From: Oscillospiraceae bacterium
GTDB lineage: Bacteria > Bacillota > Clostridia > Lachnospirales > Lachnospiraceae
DNA length: 64,000 bases
Reading direction: 5' to 3'
NCBI GenBank assembly: GCA_021771715.1
Contig: JAETOO010000002.1
Location: 124,001-188,000 of the forward strand
Shown: piece after piece, positions 1 to 7,771 of the stretch
How positions within the stretch are numbered: position 1 is the first letter of the stretch
Layout: every line of letters begins with the position of its first letter
Notes under the pieces: model-generated
What the model was told of the DNA's origin: nothing
Seen by the model: only the letters and a program-made list of their open reading frames with translations
Database searches by the model: none
Made by a program: the position numbers and the translations under genes

Positions 1-2409
1 GCGGGTCTTCTTAAAGGCGCTCTTCTCCCGCTTGATCGGCCCGTAGGTGCGCGCAAAAATCTCCTCGAGCTCCTCATTTGTGATCGTCAGGTTCGAGCGG
101 TCATACACGCTCGCCGGACCCGCGGGAACCGCCGTCCTGTGTTCTGTGCGCTCCTCAGCCGTCACAGAGCCGAATGTACCCGCCCCTGCCGTGTCGAGGT
201 GTACATACTCCGGAACGAGATCCCAGCTGACGACGAAGCCCGCGCCGTGCGCGCAGAAGACGGAGCCCGTCGGGTTCTCGAGGTCGCTCTCCGAATCGTA
301 ACCGCGCGCCGCGATGACCTCCTCGGCGTTGTGGCACGGCTCATAGCCCTTCAAGGTGCAGCTGATCCGCCCGCGCCCCTTCGTGTACGCGATCAGCTCC
401 GTCTGATACCCTCGCATCGTGACGACCGGAGCGCTCCCCGTCAGCACTGCCGTCTCCCCGTCAAGCTCGAGCGGCGCAAAGCTGCCGTGCATCTTCTGGA
501 TGTCCGTCATCGCCCGCCCCGCACACTCCGCGGGAACCTCGATCCGGTACTCGTAGACTGGCTCGAGCAGCACACTCTTCGCCTGTTTCAGCCCCTGGCG
601 CACCGCCCGGTACGTGGCCTGGCGAAAATCCCCGCCCTCCGTGTGCTTCAAGTGCGACCGCCCCGCAATCAGCGTAATCTTCATATCCGTTATCTCAGAG
701 CCGGTCAGCACTCCGATATGCTGCTTCTCCTCGAGATGGGTCAGAATCAGCCTCTGCCAGTTCCGGTCGAGCGCATCCTCGCTGCACGCCGTCGCAAACT
801 GCATTCCGCTGCCCGGCTCGCCCGGCTCCATCAGCAAGTGCACCTCCGCATAGTGGCGCAGCGGCTCAAAATGCCCCATTCCGACCACCGGCTCCGCGAT
901 CGTCTCCTTGTAGACAATGCTGCCCGCGCCGAACTCCACACCGATCCCGAACCGCTCGCGGATGATGCTCTTGAGGATCTCGATCTGCACCTCGCCCATC
1001 AGCTGCGCGTAGATCTCGTTCGAGTGCTCGTTCCACGCGATGTGCAGCTCCGGCTCCTCCTCCTCGAGCTGCAGCAGCTTCCGGTATGTCTGGTGGACGT
1101 CACACTCCGGCGGAAGGATAATCTGGTAAGAGAGCACCGGTTCGAGCACCGGAAGCCCCAGGGACGGCTCCGCGCCCAGCCCTTCCCCGGCGTGCGTCTG
1201 CGTCAGGCCCGTCACAGCGCAGACCATTCCGGCACATACCTCGTTCACCGCCGTAAAAGACGCCCCCGAGTAGATGCGGATCTGGTTGACCTTCTCCTCC
1301 CAGATCTCATCCTCCGCCTCGATCCTTCCCGCACGCTGCGCGCCGGATGTTCCGGCGGTCTTGCCTGAATCTGACAATCCGGAAGCCTTACCCGCGCCGA
1401 ATGTTCCGATGGACTTGCCTGCACCGGACACCCCGGCACTCCGCTCACCGTCCTGTTCTGGCAGCGCCTTCCGGTTGGACAACAGTGCTTTGACCTTCAA
1501 GGTACCTCCGGTAATCTTCATGTGCGTCAACCGGTTTCCCTGCGCGTCCCGCGAAATTTTGTAGACGCGCGCCGCGAACTCCGCCGGGTAGCTGCACGTT
1601 CCGGAAAGACCCCTCAGCCCTTCCAGCAGCTCTGTCACGCCCTGCAGCTTCAGCGCCGACCCGAAGAAGCACGGGAAAACCTTCCTGGACGCGATCAATT
1701 CCACGACTGCCTCCCGCTCCAGTCTGCCGTGCTCGAGATACTCCTCCAGGAGCGCCTCATCGCACAGCGCCAGATTCTCCGCCAACACCGGATCCTCCAG
1801 CAGATGCGCGATGCCGCCGGTTCCGCCTGTCTCGCCCAGCGGCACTCTCTGTCCTCCACCGCTTGATTGATCTGCCGCTGCGCTCTGCCCGCCGCTGCCT
1901 GATTTGCCCGCCGCCGAGAAATCCACGCACCGGCTGTCCAGTTTTCTCTGCAGCTCATCGAGCAGCTGTCCGCGGTCCGTCCCCGGCTGGTCCATCTTAT
2001 TGATGAACAAAAATACCGGGATCTCATACTTTTTCAGCAATCGCCACAGCGTCTCCACATGGCTCTGCACCCCGTCCGCGCCGCTGATCACAAGCACTGC
2101 ATAGTCCAGAATCTGCAGCGTCCGCTCCATCTCCGCGGAGAAATCGACATGGCCCGGCGTGTCGATCAGCGTGAGCTCCAGATCGCCAAAGGCCACCTCC
2201 GCCTGCTTCGAGAAAATTGTGATGCCGCGCGCCCGCTCCATTGCGAAGTTGTCGAGAAACGCATCCTGATGATCGACCCGCCCCAGCTTACGGATCCCAC
2301 CGGTCAGATACAAAATCCCCTCCGCCAAGGTCGTCTTGCCGGCATCCACATGAGCGAGGATGCCGGCGCATATATGTCGTTTTGGCTGATTTTCTGATGT
2401 ATAGCTCAT
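1..2409 (-). CDS. TetM/EF-G-like ribosome-associated GTPase (C-terminus cut by window edge)
   Basis: Translation-factor GTPase of the EF-G superfamily, closest in layout to tetracycline ribosomal-protection proteins, which bind the ribosome and hydrolyse GTP. 803 codons are visible and the reading frame runs off the left edge. The start ATG at 2409 follows an AAAGGGG site. G motifs: AHVDAGKTT near residues 19-27, DTPGH near 83-87, NKMDQ near 137-141; later EF-G domains follow. Typical Tet(M) proteins are about 640 residues; the excess here comes partly from two low-complexity inserts (about residues 165-197 and 322-362) made of short tandem repeats. Family membership is clear. Actual tetracycline resistance is not claimed, because many Clostridia carry such proteins of unproven function. 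Confidence 0.85.
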   Translation of the reverse strand, partial: MSYTSENQPKRHICAGILAHVDAGKTTLAEGILYLTGGIRKLGRVDHQDAFLDNFAMERARGITIFSKQAEVAFGDLELTLIDTPGHVDFSAEMERTLQILDYAVLVISGADGVQSHVETLWRLLKKYEIPVFLFINKMDQPGTDRGQLLDELQRKLDSRCVDFSAAGKSGSGGQSAAADQSSGGGQRVPLGETGGTGGIAHLLEDPVLAENLALCDEALLEEYLEHGRLEREAVVELIASRKVFPCFFGSALKLQGVTELLEGLRGLSGTCSYPAEFAARVYKISRDAQGNRLTHMKITGGTLKVKALLSNRKALPEQDGERSAGVSGAGKSIGTFGAGKASGLSDSGKTAGTSGAQRAGRIEAEDEIWEEKVNQIRIYSGASFTAVNEVCAGMVCAVTGLTQTHAGEGLGAEPSLGLPVLEPVLSYQIILPPECDVHQTYRKLLQLEEEEPELHIAWNEHSNEIYAQLMGEVQIEILKSIIRERFGIGVEFGAGSIVYKETIAEPVVGMGHFEPLRHYAEVHLLMEPGEPGSGMQFATACSEDALDRNWQRLILTHLEEKQHIGVLTGSEITDMKITLIAGRSHLKHTEGGDFRQATYRAVRQGLKQAKSVLLEPVYEYRIEVPAECAGRAMTDIQKMHGSFAPLELDGETAVLTGSAPVVTMRGYQTELIAYTKGRGRISCTLKGYEPCHNAEEVIAARGYDSESDLENPTGSVFCAHGAGFVVSWDLVPEYVHLDTAGAGTFGSVTAEERTEHRTAVPAGPASVYDRSNLTITNEELEEIFARTYGPIKREKSAFKKTR
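1324..1446 (-). repeat. In-frame degenerate 27-30 nt tandem repeat in the EF-G-like gene
   Basis: Four units of 9-10 codons can be aligned on a GK or QR pair: VSGAGKSIGT, FGAGKASGL, SDSGKTAGT, SGAQRAGRI. The block lies between the beta-barrel region (KALLSNRKALPEQD) and the conserved DEIWEEKVNQIRIY segment, where Tet(M)-like proteins normally have a short loop. Copy boundaries were judged by eye. Confidence 0.7.
1819..1917 (-). repeat. In-frame degenerate 33-36 nt repeat in the G-domain of the EF-G-like gene
   Basis: Two units, SAAGKSGSGGQ and SAAADQSSGGGQ, sit after the NKMDQ motif in a Gly/Ser/Ala/Gln-rich insertion of about 33 residues. This is a second, independent repeat insertion in the same protein. 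Confidence 0.6.
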
Positions 2410-2486
2410 CAAAAATGCCCCTTTCTTCTGTTCATAATCATACGGTTCTTATCATAGCACAGAAAGACGCCTTCGTCGATAAATGA

Positions 2487-2701
2487 CTACATAGGAAGTT
2501 TCGAATCAATAGGCATACGAAATACTCTATCTGGCATTCTTACATTAATTTTTGATAAAAGTTATTCCGATATCTTGACAATGAAATACGTTCCAAAAAT
2601 CGTTCCATCTCGTAATTACGAATAATAATTTGTGCCTGTGTACTATCTCCTTTTGACAAATTTCTTACCAGCGCTTTTAATTGTCTTGATGTCCTAATCA
2701 T
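2487..2701 (-). pseudogene. abiEii: AbiEii-type nucleotidyltransferase toxin, decayed remnant
   Basis: The start ATG (2699-2701) overlaps the AbiEi stop as ATGA, the usual AbiE operon junction. The first about 48 residues (MIRTSRQLKALVRN..., ...IIIRNYEMERFLER, then ISLSRYRNN) match the N-terminus I know for AbiEii-family proteins, which normally continues FILKGG and runs to roughly 250-300 residues. Here the frame leaves the family after RYRNNF and stops at 2540. A further short coding-like stretch in another frame (VRMPDRVFRMPIDSKLPM) ends at 2487 and could be the original C-terminus. This fits a large internal deletion that removed the catalytic nucleotidyltransferase core. Confidence 0.75.
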
Positions 2702-3297
2702 GAAAGTAATATCTCCAAATACGGTCTCAACACCTTTTCCATATGAAGTTCTTTTGCATAACGCATAAGCTGCGGAAGATTTTTTTCCCTGCTTCTTACA
2801 TATTCTTTTAGTGCACCCTGCAAATCCTGAATCTCTATATTGCTCCGACTACGCAATAAATCACAAATTGTGCGTTCACCATTATATACCCTCAGCATAT
2901 GCCCTGCCGGTGATGCTACTTCCGTTACCCCCATCTCCAACAGATCCTCTTTCATCCGGTATACTTTTATATTCTGCTCATCCATGCTCTTTGCATGATA
3001 CCCGGCTTTTGCAGTAACAGTGAATTGCAACGGTTCTCTCTCTGCCAGACCCAGCAAATACAAAGCTGTCTCATGTGAAAAGATGACTTTCGGATAACGA
3101 GCCTGCAATACATAAAAGTAATCTGGCCATGCATCCGCTGCAAGGTAAACCCCCATTGCCATCCGTTCCATTCCCATTTTTTTTACGTATTCCATAAAAT
3201 AAGTTTTAGAAATTCCCGCCGCAATTACCTCACTGGTCAACAGTATGCCGTCACGCTCATCCAGCATTTTATCTAATATTTCTTTCTTATTCAATCC
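2698..3297 (-). CDS. abiEi: AbiEi-family antitoxin (type IV toxin-antitoxin)
   Basis: AbiEi proteins are winged-helix antitoxins and autorepressors that counter the AbiEii nucleotidyltransferase without binding it directly. The family pattern is visible: NKKEILDKMLDERDG at the N-terminus, SHETALYLLGLA in the middle, and a helical C-terminus. I chose the TTG at 3297, which has AAGGTG seven bases upstream. The ATG at 3318 lies about ten bases from a TATAAA-like -10 and has no ribosome site. The gene is clearly AT-richer than its neighbours, which suggests acquisition. Its toxin partner immediately downstream is truncated, so this antitoxin appears to be orphaned. Confidence 0.8.
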   Translation of the reverse strand, partial: GLNKKEILDKMLDERDGILLTSEVIAAGISKTYFMEYVKKMGMERMAMGVYLAADAWPDYFYVLQARYPKVIFSHETALYLLGLAEREPLQFTVTAKAGYHAKSMDEQNIKVYRMKEDLLEMGVTEVASPAGHMLRVYNGERTICDLLRSRSNIEIQDLQGALKEYVRSREKNLPQLMRYAKELHMEKVLRPYLEILLS

Positions 3298-3364
3298 AAT
3301 CACCTTACTTTCAAACATCTATTGTAATTTATAATTGTGTAAAAGTAAAGTATTTTTATATTTC

Positions 3365-4603
3365 CTACACCCTCTCCCCCGGCAGTTCCAGCACGATCTC
3401 CGTGCCTGCATCGCTGCTGTCTGCCACCCGGACGCTGCCGCCGTGCTCGCCGGCGATCTCGCGCACCAGCGCCAGGCCGAGCCCTGCGCCGCCCATCGCG
3501 CGGCTGCGGGACTTATCCACGCGCACAAACGGGTCGAAGATCGTCTCCCAGTGCTCGCGGCCGATGCCGATTCCGGTGTCGCGCACGCGCAGCACGGCGC
3601 GGCCGCCCTCCGTGTATGTGCGCACCGTCACGCTGCCGCCGGGGCGGTTGTATTTGATCGCATTTTCCACCAGATTGTAGACCGCACGGTACAGAAGCAC
3701 ATCGCTGCCTGTCACCTGCACGTCTCCGTCCTCCGGCACGTCGCCATTCTCCCGTGCATCCACACTCCTCTGAACGTTCTCATCTTCCCGCACGCTTACG
3801 TTCTTCTGCGCATCTTCTTGCGTATCCCCATTCTCCTGCGCCAGAGAGACCTCCCGCTCCTCCGCAATCTGCGCCAGATCGCAGAGCACCTCCTCCGCCA
3901 GCGCGGACAGCGACACCCGGTCCGTCAGGGAGACGGTCTGCAGCTCCGTCATCTCCAGCAGCACACTCACCAGCTGTGAGAGCCGCCCTGTCTGCTCCGC
4001 CGCCATCCCAACGGCAGCCGCATACTCCTCCAGAGTCGGAGCTTTCCGCTTCCGAAACACATCGAGACTCGTCTGCAGGACGGCCAGCGGTGTGCGCAGC
4101 TCGTGCGCCGCGTTGGCCGAAAACTGGCGCTGCATCGTAAACGACCGGTTCAGCCGCTCCAGCATTCCGTTGAAGGAGCGCGTCAGGCGCGCGATCTCAT
4201 CCCCCGTATCCGGGACCGGCAGCGGCTCGGAGAGATTCTGCGCCTGAATGTTCTCCATGTGCGAGCTGAGCTGCCGCAGCGGTTCAAGCGCATGTCCCGC
4301 CAGGACGTATGTCAGCGCACCGCCTGCCAGAATCACCGCGAGTGTCGCCAGGATGCTCTGAAGCAGAAAGGTGGATTTCGCCCGCCGAACCTGCTCCTGA
4401 AAATCCAGCGGCAGCCCGAAGCTGTCCAATCCGATCTCAAAGACCTCCTCTCCGTCCGGCACAATCTGCACGATCGAGTCCTCGATCTCATCCATCCGCA
4501 TGACGGCAGAATGACTGATAAACAAATACAGCAGCAGACAGGCCACCGCGACCAGCGCAGCCGTCGTCAGTGCCAGGCGCCACTGCAGCGTACATTTTTT
4601 CAT
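3365..4603 (-). CDS. Sensor histidine kinase (HAMP-HisKA-HATPase)
   Basis: Membrane sensor kinase partnered with the response regulator just upstream; the two genes overlap by ATGA. Order of parts in 412 residues: membrane segment about 11-29, short extracytoplasmic loop, second membrane segment about 81-104, HAMP, HisKA with FSANAAHELRTP (phospho-acceptor His167), HATPase with N-box NLVENAIKYN, RDTGIGIG and GGAGLGLALV. The small outer loop suggests intramembrane or small-molecule sensing. Residues about 255-294, between HisKA and the N-box, are an acidic repeat insertion not normal for the family. The divergent thiol-redox operon at 5417 is the obvious candidate target, but this is inferred from position only. 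Confidence 0.9.
   Translation of the reverse strand: MKKCTLQWRLALTTAALVAVACLLLYLFISHSAVMRMDEIEDSIVQIVPDGEEVFEIGLDSFGLPLDFQEQVRRAKSTFLLQSILATLAVILAGGALTYVLAGHALEPLRQLSSHMENIQAQNLSEPLPVPDTGDEIARLTRSFNGMLERLNRSFTMQRQFSANAAHELRTPLAVLQTSLDVFRKRKAPTLEEYAAAVGMAAEQTGRLSQLVSVLLEMTELQTVSLTDRVSLSALAEEVLCDLAQIAEEREVSLAQENGDTQEDAQKNVSVREDENVQRSVDARENGDVPEDGDVQVTGSDVLLYRAVYNLVENAIKYNRPGGSVTVRTYTEGGRAVLRVRDTGIGIGREHWETIFDPFVRVDKSRSRAMGGAGLGLALVREIAGEHGGSVRVADSSDAGTEIVLELPGERV
3722..3841 (-). repeat. In-frame 30-nt degenerate tandem repeat (4 units) in the histidine kinase
   Basis: Four consecutive ten-residue units: AQENGDTQED, AQKNVSVRED, ENVQRSVDAR, ENGDVPEDGD. They interrupt the start of the ATPase domain between REVSL and VQVTGSDVLLYRAVYN, where family members have only a few residues. 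The shared pattern is an N followed by G/V, D/S, V and a closing acidic pair. Confidence 0.7.
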
Positions 4604-5277
4604 ACCTCCTGCCCTCCGATCACATACCCCTGCCCTACCTTGTTCCGGATCGGGTCATACCCCAGCGCGGCGCGCAGCTTCCTGCGCAGCGACGAGACGT
4701 GCACCCGGATCGAGTTGCTGAAGCTGTTGACGCTGCCGTCCCAGAGGTGCTCGATCAGCTCCTCCTGGCTGATCACACGCTCCTGGTGGAGCAGCAGGTA
4801 TTCCAGAAGCCCCGCCTCCTTTCTGGTGAGGGCGAGCGGGATTCCTCTTGCCGTGGCCGTCCGCGACCGGGTGTCAAAGGAGACCTCCCCGCACGCAAGG
4901 CAGACGTCCTCCTGAATAAATCTCCGACGCGTCAGGCTGCGCACCCGCGCCTCCAGCTCCTCAAAGTGAAACGGCTTCGTCAGGTAATCATTGGCCCCCG
5001 CATCCAGTCCGTCGACCTTGTCCCGGATCTGCCCGCGCGCCGACAGAATCAGAATACCGGTCTCGATCTTCTCCCTGCGCAGCTGCCGCAGAACCTCCAT
5101 TCCGTCCACGCCCGGGAGGTTCAGATCCAGCAGAATCAAATCGTAGCCCTCCACGCTCGCCAGCTCCAGCGCCTCCAGGCCATCCCGGCACGTGTCGACC
5201 TCGTAGCCGTCAGCCCGAAGCCCTTCCGCGATCGACGCGCAGAGCTTCTCCTCATCCTCCACAACCAGTAACCGCAT
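4600..5277 (-). CDS. OmpR-family response regulator
   Basis: DNA-binding regulator phosphorylated by the kinase it overlaps. The receiver domain starts MRLLVVEDEEKL, with the phospho-acceptor in LILLDLNLPGVDG and the conserved Lys in LTKPFHFEEL. The C-terminal winged helix has the typical LTRKEAGLLEYLL and SNSIRVHVSSLRRKL segments. The start at 5277 is preceded by AGAAGGAGG; the open frame continues upstream but those residues are not family-like. Length 225 aa is normal. It is transcribed divergently from the TlpA-like operon. Confidence 0.93.
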   Translation of the reverse strand: MRLLVVEDEEKLCASIAEGLRADGYEVDTCRDGLEALELASVEGYDLILLDLNLPGVDGMEVLRQLRREKIETGILILSARGQIRDKVDGLDAGANDYLTKPFHFEELEARVRSLTRRRFIQEDVCLACGEVSFDTRSRTATARGIPLALTRKEAGLLEYLLLHQERVISQEELIEHLWDGSVNSFSNSIRVHVSSLRRKLRAALGYDPIRNKVGQGYVIGGQEV

Positions 5278-5416
5278 CTCGTCTCCTCCTTCTACGCTTC
5301 CATTGTCATCCTTTTTTAAGCAGTATAGCACATTCAGAAAAAAAATAGATTTCTTTACACAGATTTTATCCCGGATGTGGTAGGATAGGTTCATCAAAAG
5401 AAAGGAGCTTTCTCAT

Positions 5417-6622
5417 ATGAAGACAAATAGAACGCATCACAGAACGAATCACACAAGGAGAACAGGAGCCTTCCTGGCGGCGGGCCTGCTTGGCTTCACT
5501 GCATTTTATGCCTGCGCCCCGCTCACGCTGCGCGCGGCCGCAGAGAGCGACGCTGCAGAGGGCTCAGCCGCACAGAGCAATGCCGCGGCAAATGACGCCG
5601 CACAGACGGAGGGCTTCACCGAGGTCTACCAGGACGGCGAATTTATGGACACGCAGCTTAGCGTCTCCGATGTGATTCTCCCGGCCCGCGCAGACTATGA
5701 GGTCACCTATCTGGGGCTGCTCACCGTCCTGCCGGAGTCACTCCAGGCGCTGATGGAAGATCAGAAGGTCGCCATGATGCTCAACGACTCCTTCTCACAG
5801 ACCTCCACCCTCCAGTACGGATACCTGAGCTGGGATGTGCTCACCGAAGAACAGTGGAATACCACATTTGACATCACGACGGTGGATCTGGCCGAGTGGG
5901 AGCGGGGACTGGACCGCGCCGGGCTCGTCGGCGTCTATCAGGCCGAGCTCGAAGACCAGCTCGATGAGCTGACCGGCTGCGACGAGCACACAAAGGTAGG
6001 CGAGAGCGCGGACGGAAGCTATCTCTACTACCTCAGCACGAACTCCAAGGCGGACACCGAGCTGACCGACGCCATAAAGGAGGTCGCGGTGACGGTCACG
6101 GAGATGGAGACATACGATGATTTCGAGGAGGAGGAACCTGCCTCCACTGCCTCCCAGACCTCCCTCGGCGAGTTCTCGACCCAGGATATCAACGGCGAGA
6201 CGTACACACAGGAACTGTTCCAGGACTACGACCTCACGATGGTCAACGTGTTCGCGACCTGGTGCTCTCCCTGCGTCGCTGAGATTCCGGACCTGGAAAA
6301 GCTGCACCAGGCGATGGCGGACCGCGGCGTAGGTGTCGTGGGCGTCGTGCTCGATGTGCTCGACACCAACGGCGAGATCGTCCCAGAGAGCCGCGAGAAG
6401 GCCAAACTCCTCGCCGAGAGAACCGGAGCCACCTACCCGTTCCTCATACCGGACGCCTCTTATTTCAACGGACGTCTGATCGGGATTGAGGCTGTCCCGG
6501 AGACCTTTTTCGTCGATAAAAACGGGAACATCGTCGGCCAGACGTACAGCGGCAGCGGCAGTCTCGAGGACTGGACGGCAGTCGTGGAGGAAGAGCTGGC
6601 AAATCTGGAGGGACAGGGATGA
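5417..6622 (+). CDS. Exported TlpA/ResA-type thioredoxin-fold protein with extra N-terminal domain
   Basis: Extracytoplasmic thiol-disulfide oxidoreductase. The N-terminus is basic ([15 protein letters not shown]), followed by a hydrophobic export segment at about 17-33. An Ala-rich linker (42-65) leads into a domain of about 180 residues that I do not recognise. The thioredoxin domain follows from about residue 255, with active site TWCSPC (Cys283, Cys286) and the cis-Pro region [13 protein letters not shown]. An AAAGGAG site precedes the start. The next gene overlaps its stop by ATGA, and a polyferredoxin gene follows, so the three genes form a probable electron-transfer or thiol-maintenance unit at the membrane. 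The redox partner is not evident. Confidence 0.85.
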   Translation: MKTNRTHHRTNHTRRTGAFLAAGLLGFTAFYACAPLTLRAAAESDAAEGSAAQSNAAANDAAQTEGFTEVYQDGEFMDTQLSVSDVILPARADYEVTYLGLLTVLPESLQALMEDQKVAMMLNDSFSQTSTLQYGYLSWDVLTEEQWNTTFDITTVDLAEWERGLDRAGLVGVYQAELEDQLDELTGCDEHTKVGESADGSYLYYLSTNSKADTELTDAIKEVAVTVTEMETYDDFEEEEPASTASQTSLGEFSTQDINGETYTQELFQDYDLTMVNVFATWCSPCVAEIPDLEKLHQAMADRGVGVVGVVLDVLDTNGEIVPESREKAKLLAERTGATYPFLIPDASYFNGRLIGIEAVPETFFVDKNGNIVGQTYSGSGSLEDWTAVVEEELANLEGQG

Positions 6623-6768
6623 GACAGTTTCTGACCTCCCGGTGGTTCGGAGTCTGTGTGGCGGTTCTGGGCCTTGCGATGATGGGATACGGCATCAGCC
6701 GCGGCGAGCTCGCGGTCGTCTTCACCAAAGCCACAAATATCTGTCTGGAGTGTATCGGAATTGGATAA
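6619..6768 (+). CDS. CD1871A-like small CXXC membrane peptide
   Basis: A 49-residue protein beginning [17 protein letters not shown], with one membrane segment (about 9-24) and a C-terminal CLEC motif. It matches the pattern of the CD1871A-family CXXC small proteins of Clostridia, which sit between a TlpA-like protein and a 4Fe-4S membrane protein. The start overlaps the upstream stop (ATGA) and the end overlaps the next gene by 8 bases, so translation is tightly coupled. No biochemical role is established. The CXXC pair suggests that it relays thiols or binds metal between its two neighbours. Confidence 0.75.
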   Translation: MRQFLTSRWFGVCVAVLGLAMMGYGISRGELAVVFTKATNICLECIGIG

Positions 6769-7630
6769 GAGAAAAAGAAGCGAATGGCCCAGGCACACCG
6801 TCCAGGCTGCGTGGGCACTGATCACCAACAGCCACCTGGCCGGGTTCGTCCGGGGCAAAATCTACAAAGGAAACTTCAAAAAGCTCTGCGTCCCGGGCAT
6901 GAACTGCTACTCCTGCCCGGGCGCGGCCGGAGCCTGCCCGATCGGGTCGCTCCAGGCCGTCATCGGGAACTGGAACTTCAAATTTGCATTTTATGTGGCG
7001 GGCTTCCTGATCTTCATTGGCGCGCTGATCGGCCGCTTTGTCTGCGGCTGGCTGTGCCCATTCGGGCTGATCCAGGATCTGCTCCACAAAATCCCCTTCC
7101 CGAAGAAGATCCGAACCTTCCGCGCCGACCGGCTACTCCGGAAGCTGAAATACGTGATTCTCCTCGTATTTGTCATCCTGCTTCCTATGTTTGTGGTCGA
7201 CATTTTAGGACAGGGCGCGCCCTGGTTCTGCAAGCTGATCTGTCCGGTCGGGACGCTCGAGGGCGGGATCCCGCTCGTGCTCTTGAACCAGTCCATGCAC
7301 AGCGCGCTCGGCTGGCTCTACGCCTGGAAGAACGTGCTGCTGGCCGTCACGATCGTCCTGTCCATCGTGATCTACCGGCCCTTCTGCAAGTACATATGCC
7401 CGCTGGGCGCCATCTACTCCGTGTTCAACCCGATCTCCGTCTTCCGGTATCAGGTCGACCGGGAAAAGTGCACGCACTGCGGCGCCTGCGCGCGGGCGTG
7501 CAAGATGCAGGTCGACCCGGTGCAGAACGCGAACGACCCCGAGTGCATCCGCTGCGGACAGTGCAAAAAGGTCTGCCCGATGGGCGCGATCCACTCAGGG
7601 TGCACATCAAAAAAGAAACCCGTCGCTTAA
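6761..7630 (+). CDS. Membrane 4Fe-4S polyferredoxin (NapH/YccM-type)
   Basis: Membrane-anchored iron-sulfur electron carrier. The probable TTG start lies inside the end of the small CXXC gene. Visible parts of 289 aa: a cysteine-rich N-terminal segment ([18 protein letters not shown]), several membrane segments with [16 protein letters not shown] and CKYICPLG at their edges, then two classical 4Fe-4S clusters ([17 protein letters not shown] and [16 protein letters not shown]). Family members pass electrons across the membrane from cytosolic donors. With the TlpA-like protein upstream, this suggests delivery of reducing power to exported thiols. This is inference from gene order. Confidence 0.88.
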   Translation: MDKRKRSEWPRHTVQAAWALITNSHLAGFVRGKIYKGNFKKLCVPGMNCYSCPGAAGACPIGSLQAVIGNWNFKFAFYVAGFLIFIGALIGRFVCGWLCPFGLIQDLLHKIPFPKKIRTFRADRLLRKLKYVILLVFVILLPMFVVDILGQGAPWFCKLICPVGTLEGGIPLVLLNQSMHSALGWLYAWKNVLLAVTIVLSIVIYRPFCKYICPLGAIYSVFNPISVFRYQVDREKCTHCGACARACKMQVDPVQNANDPECIRCGQCKKVCPMGAIHSGCTSKKKPVA

Positions 7631-7637
7631 CTGCACA

Positions 7638-7735
7638 GAGGGTGCCGCAAAACGCAGCGGCTCTGCAAACACCGGCATTTGTGCAATCAGCCATACGCCA
7701 GTAATTGTAGCTGCCGGCAATTTTGCAGCACCCTC
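7638..7735 (+). repeat. 98-bp palindromic dispersed element, copy A
   Basis: Terminal inverted repeats GAGGGTGCCGCAAAA and TTTTGCAGCACCCTC pair with one mismatch. An equally long copy lies on the other strand at 9843-9940; an ungapped hand alignment matches at about 68 of 98 positions, mostly with transition differences. It begins 8 bp after the polyferredoxin stop and could act as a transcript-end structure. Confidence 0.75.
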
Positions 7736-7771
7736 ATTTTCTATCACCCACACGCAAAATAATAGTCCCGC

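Noticed and set aside
139-1368. 409-codon open frame on the + strand
   Set aside because: Shadow of the EF-G-like gene; composition is typical of antisense frames.
1-2409. Calling the GTPase a tetracycline resistance gene
   Set aside because: Family fits, but it has insertions and divergence, and no resistance evidence can be read from sequence.
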